Assembly: GCA_023433345.1 (NCBI GenBank)
Contig: JAEZDA010000024.1
Span: forward strand, 1 to 52,685
Length of the DNA stretch: 52,685 bases
Direction: 5' to 3'
DNA from: Bacteroidota bacterium
GTDB lineage: Bacteria > Bacteroidota > Bacteroidia > Chitinophagales > Chitinophagaceae
Position numbers and translations under genes: made by a program. Position 1 is the first letter of the stretch. Each line of letters begins with the position of its first letter. The notes under the pieces were generated by a model. It saw only the letters and a list, made by a program, of their open reading frames with translations. It had not been told where the DNA came from and did not search any database. Below, one piece after another: positions 1-8,046 of this stretch.

Positions 1-126
1 GCTCCTGTTGCCGAAGAGGTAATTGAAGCGCCGGTAAAGAAAAAGAAAACGAGGAAGAGTTTTCTGGACGCCTTCAAAACAAATCTTATAGAAATGTTCA
101 AAGAAGAAGACGACACTCGTTTATAA
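1..126 (+). CDS. ftsA: C-terminal end of FtsA (partial)
   Basis: This is the last 41 codons of an open frame that enters from the left edge and stops with TAA just before ftsZ. The visible part has a lysine-rich stretch followed by an amphipathic segment (SFLDAFKTNLIEMF) and an acidic end. That matches the membrane-targeting C-terminal helix of FtsA, the actin-like protein that tethers FtsZ filaments to the membrane. The identity rests on this tail and on the widely conserved ftsA-ftsZ order. The ATPase domain lies outside the window, so the call is an inference. Confidence 0.7.
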   Translation, partial: APVAEEVIEAPVKKKKTRKSFLDAFKTNLIEMFKEEDDTRL

Positions 127-164
127 AAAGCTACTTACTACTTATCACTTACAAACCCATACAC

Positions 165-2084
165 ATGATACAGTTTGATCTACCAAAAGAACAGTCTTCC
201 ATCATCAAGGTTATTGGTGTTGGCGGCGGCGGGAGCAATGCGGTCAACCATATGTTTTCGCAAAATATAGAAGAAGTAAATTTTATTATATGCAATACTG
301 ATGCGCAAGCCCTTGCCCAGAGTCTGGTTCCTAACAAAGTACAGTTAGGGCCGCATCTTACGCAGGGTCTTGGGGCCGGGGCCAACCCCTCTATCGGAAG
401 GCAGGCGACGGAAGAAAGCCTTGAAGAAATTAAGCGGATACTTGAAGTGAACACCAAGATGGCCTTCATCACTGCCGGTATGGGCGGCGGTACAGGAACC
501 GGTGGAGCACCAATTCTCGCAAAGATCTGTAAAGACCTTGGTATCCTCACGGTAGGAATAGTCACCACGCCCTTCGCTTATGAAGGAAAGAAGAGGATCG
601 CCCAGGCTGAAGAAGGGATCAAACTCCTGAAAGATCATGTAGATACTCTGCTTGTGATAAGCAATGATAAGCTTCGCCATCAATTCGGTAACCTGAAAAT
701 GAAAGAAGCTTTCTCCCGCGCAGACAATGTTTTAGCCACAGCGGCAAAATGTATCACCGATGTTATTTACAGCACAGGCCAGATAAATGTTGACTTCGCT
801 GATGTTTGCACAGTAATGCGTAACGGCGGTGTTGCAATTTTGGGAAGTGCGGCTGCTGGCGGCGAAAACCGTGCGCATGATGCAATTGAAAACGCATTGA
901 ATTCACCCCTGCTCAATGATAACGACATACGCGGCGCGAAATGGATACTCATCAATATTAATTCTGCAGAAGGTGAGCATGAGCACACCATGGATGAAGT
1001 GGAAGTGATACAGGATTATCTCCTCAGCCAGGCCGGAGAGGATACCGATGTGATACTTGGTCTCGGCTGCGATAATACCCTGGGAGATAAGATAAGTATA
1101 ACGCTCATTGCCACGGGTTTTGAGCATAAAGATCCTTTTCCGAAAGTTGATGCACCTGCAAAGGAAAATACAGGCAATGAAAAGATAGTAATGAAGCTTG
1201 AAATGCCCGAACCTGTTTCCGAAGCGCCCAAAGCAATAGTGCCGCCAACGGAGGAAATGGTGGCTAACGGTGAGGCACAAACGACTGGTAACGGTGAAGC
1301 ACAAACGCAGAAAGAAATGGTTGATCCGGTACTTTTAGCCACGCCAGACAGTGGCATGCCTACACTTGATGACATGCCACACTACGTAGATTTACGAAGT
1401 AAAAATACTGTTGATAATTTGGACCTAACTCCGGTGTTTTTTGAAATATCTTCACCCGATCCAAAGGCGGAGGTGATCACCTTCAACCCTGAGTATCAAC
1501 AACCCGACACCCTTCCAAAACCAAAACTAACTGCCGTTCCCCAACAGAATTCTGTACAAGAAATAACAGAAGAAGCTAGCAATACAAGCTCCCCTTCGTC
1601 AGGGAGCTTCCTGGCGAAGCCTGCACAAATTTATGTGGAGGAAGAGCCGGTAAATCAATCCAATTCGAAAGAGGAACCACAGCCCTTGCAGATCACTTTC
1701 CAGGAAGACGAGCCTGCTATTGAATTGCAACTGGTTGTTAAAGATTCCCAGAATGCGGCGGAGGAGGAGCCTTTAGAGAAAACTCAGTCCATCAGGATGT
1801 TCCCTGTTGAGGAACCTGCGATGCAGGACGAAACAGAAGAACTCAGGCGCCGGGCTATGGAAAGGATTGCGAAGCTTAGAAAGTTATCTTTCAATGTTGA
1901 TGCATCTGACCCTAACAATGAGTTTGAATCGGTACCAGCTTACCTCCGTCGCAATATGGATATGCGCAACCAGATCGCTGACGTTGAGTCGTTTTACAGC
2001 AATTACACCGTAAAAACCGATGAAAACAATAACACAGAGATCAGTTCACTGAACACCTTTCTTGATGGAAAGAAACCCGACTAA
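165..2084 (+). CDS. ftsZ: Cell division protein FtsZ
   Basis: FtsZ is the tubulin-like GTPase that polymerises into the division ring at midcell. The N-terminal GTPase domain spans roughly residues 12-320, with the glycine-rich GVGGGGSNAVNHM loop near 18-30 and the tubulin signature GGGTGTG at 107-113. A long, low-complexity acidic/proline linker covers about 330-575. The conserved C-terminal peptide VPAYLRR (590-596), which binds FtsA, is followed by a further tail of about 43 residues, as is usual in Bacteroidota. At 639 residues it is long because of the linker. It lies 38 bp after the ftsA frame and is probably co-transcribed. The linker DNA holds a 24-bp duplication and two interlocking inverted repeats, listed separately. 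Confidence 0.98.
   Translation: MIQFDLPKEQSSIIKVIGVGGGGSNAVNHMFSQNIEEVNFIICNTDAQALAQSLVPNKVQLGPHLTQGLGAGANPSIGRQATEESLEEIKRILEVNTKMAFITAGMGGGTGTGGAPILAKICKDLGILTVGIVTTPFAYEGKKRIAQAEEGIKLLKDHVDTLLVISNDKLRHQFGNLKMKEAFSRADNVLATAAKCITDVIYSTGQINVDFADVCTVMRNGGVAILGSAAAGGENRAHDAIENALNSPLLNDNDIRGAKWILININSAEGEHEHTMDEVEVIQDYLLSQAGEDTDVILGLGCDNTLGDKISITLIATGFEHKDPFPKVDAPAKENTGNEKIVMKLEMPEPVSEAPKAIVPPTEEMVANGEAQTTGNGEAQTQKEMVDPVLLATPDSGMPTLDDMPHYVDLRSKNTVDNLDLTPVFFEISSPDPKAEVITFNPEYQQPDTLPKPKLTAVPQQNSVQEITEEASNTSSPSSGSFLAKPAQIYVEEEPVNQSNSKEEPQPLQITFQEDEPAIELQLVVKDSQNAAEEEPLEKTQSIRMFPVEEPAMQDETEELRRRAMERIAKLRKLSFNVDASDPNNEFESVPAYLRRNMDMRNQIADVESFYSNYTVKTDENNNTEISSLNTFLDGKKPD
1266..1307 (+). repeat. 24-bp imperfect direct repeat in ftsZ linker
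   Basis: The 18-base block AACGGTGA(G/A)GCACAAACG occurs at 1266-1283 and again at 1290-1307, a period of 24 bp with one difference. It encodes NGEAQT twice within the disordered FtsZ linker, consistent with slippage or tandem duplication in an unconstrained region. Confidence 0.8.
1586..1619. repeat. Two interlocking inverted repeats inside ftsZ
   Basis: AAGCTCCC (1586-1593) pairs perfectly with GGGAGCTT (1602-1609). CTTCGTCAGG (1594-1603) pairs with CCTGGCGAAG (1610-1619) with one G-T wobble. The two hairpins share bases and cannot form together. The stretch encodes part of the serine-rich linker. It looks like a small REP-type palindromic element accepted in frame, but that is inference. 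Confidence 0.55.
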
Positions 2085-2105
2085 TTTTAAAAGTATATAA
2101 CATTT

Positions 2106-2143
2106 ATCAGCCTCTGCATTAATCGTGGAGGCTGATCTTTTTT
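2106..2143 (+). terminator. Rho-independent terminator after ftsZ
   Basis: ATCAGCCTC (2106-2114) pairs with GAGGCTGAT (2128-2136), followed by a C and six T residues. It sits 22 bp after the ftsZ stop. Confidence 0.8.
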
Positions 2144-2150
2144 CGGGCCG

Positions 2151-2158
2151 TATATTTG
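2151..2158 (+). promoter_or_regulatory. Bacteroidota -7 promoter box TATATTTG
   Basis: This is an exact match to the TAnnTTTG consensus, lying only 5 bp before the ATG at 2164. No clear -33 TTG is seen at the right spacing. If active, the transcript would be almost leaderless. Confidence 0.5.
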
Positions 2159-2163
2159 CGCCC

Positions 2164-3390
2164 ATGAAAAAAATATTTTTGATTACCAAACTAAGAACCT
2201 CAAATCTTGGTAATGAAGCTTTATCCAATGAAATCATCCGCCTTTTTTCAGAGATCAATCAAGATAACATTATTCATGTAGCAGGCAGGCCGATGGGCCT
2301 TGATGGTTATTATGTGAACCGTATCATCAGAAGTAAAAACCCTGAAAAAAAACTTGATAATTGGGCAGACAGGATCATTAGGAAAATAAACAGCGAATCT
2401 CCCAAAACCTTAACAAGGGTAGTTCCGAAAATTGAACTTTTACTACAGGAATCTCCACAATTGAAATATGAATCGTTTAAAGCCAAACTCAGGCCATGGA
2501 AAAGAGTGCTTAGTGGTGTAAAGGTTTATTCGGCCGCTTATGCCGGCAGGGCCGCTGTATTAAAAGATGCCGACTGGCTCGTTTATAGCGGCGCAGGGGA
2601 GGTGGGAGATTACAGCGTATTCCTTCGCCAGTTACTCGAAATTAGGGTTGCCCAGAAAATGGGAGTTAACACTGCGGCAGTTAACCAATCCGTGGTTCTT
2701 CATACGCCTTTTTTCAGGAGAATGTGCGCACACGTTTATGGAAAGATGAAAAAGATCGTGGTTCGCGGAGAAGTAACTTCGTCTACCCTTCAAAGTTATG
2801 GCGTACCTTCTTCAATTATTGATATCGCGCCAGATTCAGCCATCAATGCGGAATATAGTGGAAATGTGAAGCGTGATAAGGATTCTGTGGGCTTAAACCT
2901 CACTCCAAAATGTAAGGCGAGCCCCGCACAGATAAAGCGGATTGTGGATCATCTTCGAGAGCGCGGCAAAACCATAACCTTTATTTCAAACGAGCCTTTT
3001 GAAGATAATAATCTTGCCGAATATTTCGAAAAGGAGTTCGGTATTGAAGTGGTAAGAAACCAGGCCAGCTATCATGATTATATGAAGAAACTTGCCGGCT
3101 TCGGTATGGTGATCAGCGCAAGATTGCACACAAATATTATGTGCCTTGATGTGCAAACGCCCATCATCCCGATCGAAGGAAATGTTTTTAAAACAAAGGA
3201 ACTTTTGACGCAATTGAAATACCCGGTCGACACTATCGATCCGTCTAAAGAAAACTGGGATGTGTTATTAACGGAAAACGTGGATGCAATGCTTAACGGC
3301 TCATATAAAACGGAACAATACTTCAATGAAATACTTCCGGAACAAAAAAGAAATGTAAAGAAGAATGCCTCATGGCTGAATCAGCTATAA
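2164..3390 (+). CDS. Polysaccharide pyruvyl transferase family protein
   Basis: The protein has 408 residues, with the start placed at ATG 2164 (MKKIFLITKL) rather than an in-frame start 39 bp upstream that overlaps the ftsZ terminator stem. The N-terminus begins a Rossmann-like strand followed by NLGNEAL, and the C-terminal half has the ISARLHTNIMCLDVQTPIIPIEGN block. Both match the polysaccharide pyruvyl transferase fold (PF04230), which typically adds pyruvyl groups to cell-surface glycans such as CsaB substrates. The substrate here is unknown. The gene stands alone between two terminators with no glycan genes beside it. The family call is moderately secure and the reaction is inferred. 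Confidence 0.7.
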   Translation: MKKIFLITKLRTSNLGNEALSNEIIRLFSEINQDNIIHVAGRPMGLDGYYVNRIIRSKNPEKKLDNWADRIIRKINSESPKTLTRVVPKIELLLQESPQLKYESFKAKLRPWKRVLSGVKVYSAAYAGRAAVLKDADWLVYSGAGEVGDYSVFLRQLLEIRVAQKMGVNTAAVNQSVVLHTPFFRRMCAHVYGKMKKIVVRGEVTSSTLQSYGVPSSIIDIAPDSAINAEYSGNVKRDKDSVGLNLTPKCKASPAQIKRIVDHLRERGKTITFISNEPFEDNNLAEYFEKEFGIEVVRNQASYHDYMKKLAGFGMVISARLHTNIMCLDVQTPIIPIEGNVFKTKELLTQLKYPVDTIDPSKENWDVLLTENVDAMLNGSYKTEQYFNEILPEQKRNVKKNASWLNQL

Positions 3391-3413
3391 CCGGATAGAA
3401 TTCTGATTTCTTC

Positions 3414-3438
3414 AGCCCTTTCCCCGAAAGGGCTTTTT
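3414..3438 (+). terminator. Rho-independent terminator
   Basis: AGCCCTTTC and GAAAGGGCT form a 9-bp stem around CCC, followed by TTTT and AA. It lies 24 bp after the pyruvyl transferase stop. Confidence 0.85.
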
Positions 3439-3466
3439 AATGTCCCTTTACCCATGAATGTTTTTG

Positions 3467-3495
3467 TTGAAATAATAATATTCATAATACATTTG
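3467..3495 (+). promoter_or_regulatory. Predicted promoter of kup
   Basis: TTG at 3467-3469, an 18-bp spacer, then TACATTTG at 3488-3495. This is a good match to the Bacteroidota housekeeping promoter (TTG, about 19 bp, TAnnTTTG). The kup ATG follows 18 bp later. Confidence 0.7.
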
Positions 3496-3513
3496 TGAGA
3501 GGTCAACTTCAAC

Positions 3514-5508
3514 ATGGCAGGAAAACAGCTCAATAAAGTAACCGGTGCCGGTTTACTTATTGCCTTAGGAATCATCTACGGAGATATTGGAACCTCTCCC
3601 TTATATGTTTTCAACTCAATTATCCAGGGCAGGGTTATAAGCCGCGAACTTATTGTCGGAACACTTTCACTTATTATCTGGACGCTCACTTTTCAAACAA
3701 CGATTAAATATGTGATGTTGGTGCTTCGTGCAGATAACCGCGGCGAGGGCGGCATCTTCGCATTGTTTGCTCTTGTACGGCGAAGGAGGAAATGGTTGGT
3801 GATGCCGGCCATGATCGGTGGCGCGGCTTTGCTTGCAGACGGAGTGATCACGCCACCTATTTCAATTACATCAGCAATTGAAGGGCTCAAAGAACTGCCG
3901 CAATTCAGGGATATCGAAAAATCGACGGTAGTCTACATCGTTTTATCGATCATCAGTATTTTCTTCTTTACACAACAATTCGGCACTGCCAAAATCGGGA
4001 AGCTTTTTGGGCCTTTCATGACCGCCTGGTTTTTAATGCTCGCCATTTTGGGAGTTAACCATATCACAGATGACCTCACCATCTTGCATGCACTTAATCC
4101 ATATTATGCCATCAACTTTCTGAACACTTATCCTGAAGGATTCTGGCTACTCGGCGCGGTTTTTCTTTGCACTACGGGTGCAGAAGCATTGTACAGCGAT
4201 CTCGGTCATTGCGGCCGCGGAAACATTCGTATATCATGGATGTTCGTGAAAACCTGTCTTCTGCTGAATTATTTTGGCCAGGGCGCCAGCCTTCTTAAAT
4301 ACCATACAGGAGATTTGATGAGCACGGCCTTTCGCGATGCTCAGGGAATAAATGCATTTTATGATCTGATGCCTCAATGGTTCATTGTACCGGGCGTGAT
4401 CATTGCAACCTCTGCTGCCATAATTGCCAGCCAGGCGATGGTAACGGGCTCCTACACCCTGATAAACGAAGCAATGCGCCTCAGCCTGTGGCCAAGAATG
4501 CGAACACATTATCCCAGTGAGGCTAAGGGCCAGATATTTATTCCCGGAGTGAATTTTCTCCTGTGGGCAGGATGCGTTATAGTGGTTTTGTATTTCAGGG
4601 AGTCGGCGCGAATGGAGGCAGCTTACGGGCTTGCGATCATTACAACAATGCTGATGACAACCATCCTGTTTGCAAATTACCTGGTTCTGCATCGGGTAAA
4701 TAAGTTTCTAATCTACCTTTTCCTGATAACTTTCCTGGCCATTGAATTGAATTATCTCGGATCTCTGCTGGCCAAGTTCACACATGGCGGCTATATATCT
4801 ATGATAATCGGGCTGCTGATGTTTGGAGTGATGTATGTATGGTACAGATCCAGGAAAATCAAGAACCGGTATGTGGAGTTTGTTCGGGTTGACGAATACA
4901 TTCCGAAAATTGAAGAGCTGAGTAATGATACCTCGGTTCCTAAATATGCAACACATCTCGTCTATCTCACGAGCGCAAATAATCATAAAGAGATCGAACA
5001 CAAGATCACCTACAGCATCCTGAGTGGAAAGCCAAAACGGGCAGATATTTATTGGTTTATTCATGTTGACACAACCGATGATCCCTACACAAGCGAATAT
5101 TCCGTAGAGCATATTATACCGAATGATATAATTCGCGTAGAGTTCAGGCTCGGCTTTCGAATAGCGCCAAGGATAAACCTAATGTTTAAGAAGGTAGTGG
5201 AAGATCTGGTTGCAAACCGTGAAGTGAATATCATGAGTCGTTATGAAAGTCAGCAAAAGCAAAATATGGTGGGCGACTTTCAATTTATTGTATTGGAAAA
5301 ATTTCTTAGCCAGGACAATGAACTTCCTTTCGTAGAGAGGATGGTGATGAAGTTCTACTTTTGGATAAAGCAACTTAGCGCTACAGAGGAGAAAAGTTTC
5401 GGGCTGGAACAAAGTAATGTTTTGGTTGAAAAATTTCCCCTTGTAGTGGCACCCTACAGGAAGCTGAAACTTAAGAGGATTTACCATAATGAAGAAGAAG
5501 GTTATTAA
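3514..5508 (+). CDS. kup: Low-affinity potassium transport protein Kup
   Basis: Kup (KUP/HAK/KT family) is an inner-membrane potassium symporter. The 664-residue protein opens with the family signature GALGIIYGDIGTSPLY-like stretch (residues about 15-30) and carries a dozen hydrophobic segments over the first 450 residues, including GAEALYSDLGHCGRGNIRISW. The remaining 200 or so residues form the cytoplasmic C-terminal domain. Length is in the usual range. It has its own promoter (TTG-N18-TACATTTG) and is flanked upstream by a terminator. The next gene begins 27 bp downstream, so read-through into the hydrolases is possible. Confidence 0.95.
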   Translation: MAGKQLNKVTGAGLLIALGIIYGDIGTSPLYVFNSIIQGRVISRELIVGTLSLIIWTLTFQTTIKYVMLVLRADNRGEGGIFALFALVRRRRKWLVMPAMIGGAALLADGVITPPISITSAIEGLKELPQFRDIEKSTVVYIVLSIISIFFFTQQFGTAKIGKLFGPFMTAWFLMLAILGVNHITDDLTILHALNPYYAINFLNTYPEGFWLLGAVFLCTTGAEALYSDLGHCGRGNIRISWMFVKTCLLLNYFGQGASLLKYHTGDLMSTAFRDAQGINAFYDLMPQWFIVPGVIIATSAAIIASQAMVTGSYTLINEAMRLSLWPRMRTHYPSEAKGQIFIPGVNFLLWAGCVIVVLYFRESARMEAAYGLAIITTMLMTTILFANYLVLHRVNKFLIYLFLITFLAIELNYLGSLLAKFTHGGYISMIIGLLMFGVMYVWYRSRKIKNRYVEFVRVDEYIPKIEELSNDTSVPKYATHLVYLTSANNHKEIEHKITYSILSGKPKRADIYWFIHVDTTDDPYTSEYSVEHIIPNDIIRVEFRLGFRIAPRINLMFKKVVEDLVANREVNIMSRYESQQKQNMVGDFQFIVLEKFLSQDNELPFVERMVMKFYFWIKQLSATEEKSFGLEQSNVLVEKFPLVVAPYRKLKLKRIYHNEEEGY

Positions 5509-5535
5509 AATCTCATATATCTTCAAAGTTCCTTC

Positions 5536-6324
5536 ATGAACCCATTGTTGCTCTACTTTATTTTAGGGTACGCGATACTGTTAGTTCTTATCTATCTTGT
5601 TCAGGAGCAAATAATTTTCAAGCCGGAGAAACTTCATAAAGACTTTGTTTATAAATATGATGTGCCCTTCAGGGAGCTGAACTTTGATGTGGAGCCGGGC
5701 GTGCGCATTAACGGCCTTCATTTTACATGTACAAAACCACTCGGACTGATCCTTTATTTTCATGGCAACACGCGAAGCATAAAAGGCTGGGCTAAATATG
5801 CAAAAGATTTTTACAGGTATAACTATGATGTTGTACTGGTGGACTACCGGGGATTTGGAAAAAGCACAGGAAGGCGATCAGAAAAAGATATGCTTAATGA
5901 TATGCAGTTTGTGTATGATACGCTTGCAGTGCAATATAACGAGCATCATTTGATAGTGTATGGACGGAGCCTTGGAAGCGGCTTCGCGGCCAAAATTGCA
6001 AGCGAAAACAGTCCCCGGTATCTTATACTCGATTCTCCATATTATAATTTTAAAAAGGTTGTTGAGCGTTTCCTTCCTTTTCTGCCGATGCGCTATCTGT
6101 TACGATTTCATTTAAGAACTGACAGGTGGATCGTAAATGTGAAATGCCATACCTATATACTTCACGGTACGAAGGACTGGTTGATCCCAATCAGCAACAG
6201 TGAAAAGCTCCAACAACTCAATCCGAGGAAGATCACGCTTGTTCGCATTGAAGGAGGCGGACATAATAATCTTCCGTCCTTTCCCGGGTACCACAATATT
6301 ATTCGGGATATCTTGCAATACTGA
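5536..6324 (+). CDS. Membrane-anchored alpha/beta hydrolase (first of a pair)
   Basis: This 262-residue serine hydrolase has one N-terminal transmembrane segment (about residues 4-22). The active domain has the oxyanion-region HGN motif at 76-78, nucleophile Ser145 in GRSLGSG, and likely Asp214 (GTKDW) and His243 (GGGHNN). The architecture resembles Bem46/YqkD-type hydrolases whose substrates are mostly unknown. Its stop codon is one base before the start of a homologous gene, so the two are almost certainly one transcript. It may act on the outer face of the inner membrane, which is inferred from the single anchor. Confidence 0.85.
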   Translation: MNPLLLYFILGYAILLVLIYLVQEQIIFKPEKLHKDFVYKYDVPFRELNFDVEPGVRINGLHFTCTKPLGLILYFHGNTRSIKGWAKYAKDFYRYNYDVVLVDYRGFGKSTGRRSEKDMLNDMQFVYDTLAVQYNEHHLIVYGRSLGSGFAAKIASENSPRYLILDSPYYNFKKVVERFLPFLPMRYLLRFHLRTDRWIVNVKCHTYILHGTKDWLIPISNSEKLQQLNPRKITLVRIEGGGHNNLPSFPGYHNIIRDILQY

Positions 6325-6325
6325 T

Positions 6326-7129
6326 ATGAAAAGAAAACGGATTTTTCAGATACTGAAGATAATATTGATCGTCTACTGTCTTATAGGAATCGGCCTTTAT
6401 CATTTCCAGGACGAATTGCTGCTTCATCCCGAGCCGGTTGACCAGGATTTCAAATATGATTTTCAGCTAAAGGCGGAGGAAGTGTTCATTCCTGTGAACG
6501 AGCATGAAAAAATACATCTTGTGAAGTTTCCTGCCGATACCAATACACGCGGACTGATATTATATTTTCACGGCAACATGAAAAACGTGGCATGGTATGA
6601 AAGCAGTGCTCTGATCTTTAACAGGCTGGGTTTCGATGTGTGGATGTATGACTATCCCGGCTTCGGAAAAACAACAGGCAAGCTTAGCGAAGAGAGAATA
6701 AATTATCAGGCCTTGCAGGTTCGAAAACTTGCCGGAGAGAGGTTCATCAGTGACAGTATCGTGCTGTACGGAAGGTCTTTTGGTTCGGGCATTGCTGCAT
6801 TTATAGCCGCGAATTCAACCAATCGCAGCCTGGTGCTTGAAACACCATATTCGAGTATTCCTTCTCTTTTTTCTACTTATGCCTTCATGTATCCGGTTGG
6901 CCGGATGAGTAATTTTAAAATACCTACAATAAAATACCTCGAAGATGTGAAGGAACCGGTTTTGATTCTCCATGGTACTAACGACCGCACCATACCTTTG
7001 CGGGAAGCAATAAAATTAAAAAAGGTATTGAAGACTGGCGACAGCTTCATTGAAATTGAAGGAGGAGGGCATAATGATTTAGGAAGTAGTGAAGAATACA
7101 TGCAAGCCCTTACCCAATGGCTTAACTAA
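6326..7129 (+). CDS. Membrane-anchored alpha/beta hydrolase (second of a pair)
   Basis: This 267-residue paralogue of the preceding gene has the same plan: an N-terminal hydrophobic segment (about 8-26), an HGN motif at 82-84, nucleophile Ser151 in GRSFGSG, and likely Asp220 (GTND) and His249 (GGGHND). I chose ATG 6326, directly after the upstream stop, over a longer frame from 6200 that would lie inside the first hydrolase. The pair looks like a tandem duplication followed by divergence. It converges on the minus-strand LD-carboxypeptidase with only 8 bp between stops. Confidence 0.85.
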   Translation: MKRKRIFQILKIILIVYCLIGIGLYHFQDELLLHPEPVDQDFKYDFQLKAEEVFIPVNEHEKIHLVKFPADTNTRGLILYFHGNMKNVAWYESSALIFNRLGFDVWMYDYPGFGKTTGKLSEERINYQALQVRKLAGERFISDSIVLYGRSFGSGIAAFIAANSTNRSLVLETPYSSIPSLFSTYAFMYPVGRMSNFKIPTIKYLEDVKEPVLILHGTNDRTIPLREAIKLKKVLKTGDSFIEIEGGGHNDLGSSEEYMQALTQWLN

Positions 7130-7137
7130 CGGGCCTG

Positions 7138-8046
7138 CTAAACCATTTTCAACACAGTTTTCTCCCCGGAAATTTTTAATTGATATTTTCCTCCTGTAAT
7201 TAGCGCGAGATTATTCGCTCCATGACTCACCGGAAAATCAAATGCAACAGGGCAACCAGCTTTAAGTGCCCATTCGTATAAAACCTCGTCCACAGTTTTT
7301 CCGAATGGTCTTTCAGTGTCTTTCATATCGGAGAAGCCTCCTAATATTAAGCCGGCAAGGTTTTTAAACTTTCCGCTCCTATGCAGTTGAGAAAACATCC
7401 TGTCAACACTATAAATGTATTCGCCTATATCCTCTATAAATAAGATCCTGTTGTCAGTTTTAAAATCGCTCGGCGTACCAATGATGTTGCAAAGCAAAGC
7501 GAGATTTCCTCCAACCAGCATGCCTGTTGCTTTACCCGTAATATTTTTTGAATTGGAGGGTAAGGTGAATTGTTGTTTTTTCCCTGATAGCAATGTCCGT
7601 AAAGATTCTATTGATACACTTGCTTCCTCATCGTTGAACAATGCAGCCATAGGGCCATGTATGGAAGCGACTTTATATTTTGAGAGCAGATGATTATGCA
7701 AAACAGTTATGTCGCTGAACCCTATCAGCCACTTAGGATTTTTCCTGAACTTTTTGAAGTTGAGCTGATCGATTATTCTCCCAGTTCCATAACCACCTCT
7801 GCCGAAAAGTATGGCGCTGATATTTTTATCATCGAGCATAACCTGTAATTCGTTCAACCGCTCCTCGTCAGTTCCGCTGAAATAGTTCTGTGATCCGCTG
7901 CCAAGTGTAAGACCAACGGCTACATTATACTTCCAGGCCCTTAAAGTTTCGATGCACCTGGCGGCCTTTTCAGCAGGCATAAAGCCGGCCGGGCATGTAA
8001 TACCGATCGTATCACCGGGTTTAAGAAATGGCGGCAGTGTTATCAT
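7138..8046 (-). CDS. Muramoyltetrapeptide (LD-)carboxypeptidase, family S66
   Basis: LdcA-type enzymes remove the terminal D-alanine from murein tetrapeptides during cell-wall recycling. The 302-residue protein has the family landmarks: GRGGYGTGR (82-90), nucleophile Ser111 in GFSD, Glu205 in FIEDIGEY and His275 in PVSHG, giving the S66 Ser-Glu-His triad. No signal peptide is seen, which fits a cytoplasmic recycling enzyme. Its ATG overlaps the last base of the upstream fatty-acid enzyme stop (TAATG), so the two are translationally coupled although functionally unrelated. Confidence 0.92.
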   Translation of the reverse strand: MITLPPFLKPGDTIGITCPAGFMPAEKAARCIETLRAWKYNVAVGLTLGSGSQNYFSGTDEERLNELQVMLDDKNISAILFGRGGYGTGRIIDQLNFKKFRKNPKWLIGFSDITVLHNHLLSKYKVASIHGPMAALFNDEEASVSIESLRTLLSGKKQQFTLPSNSKNITGKATGMLVGGNLALLCNIIGTPSDFKTDNRILFIEDIGEYIYSVDRMFSQLHRSGKFKNLAGLILGGFSDMKDTERPFGKTVDEVLYEWALKAGCPVAFDFPVSHGANNLALITGGKYQLKISGEKTVLKMV

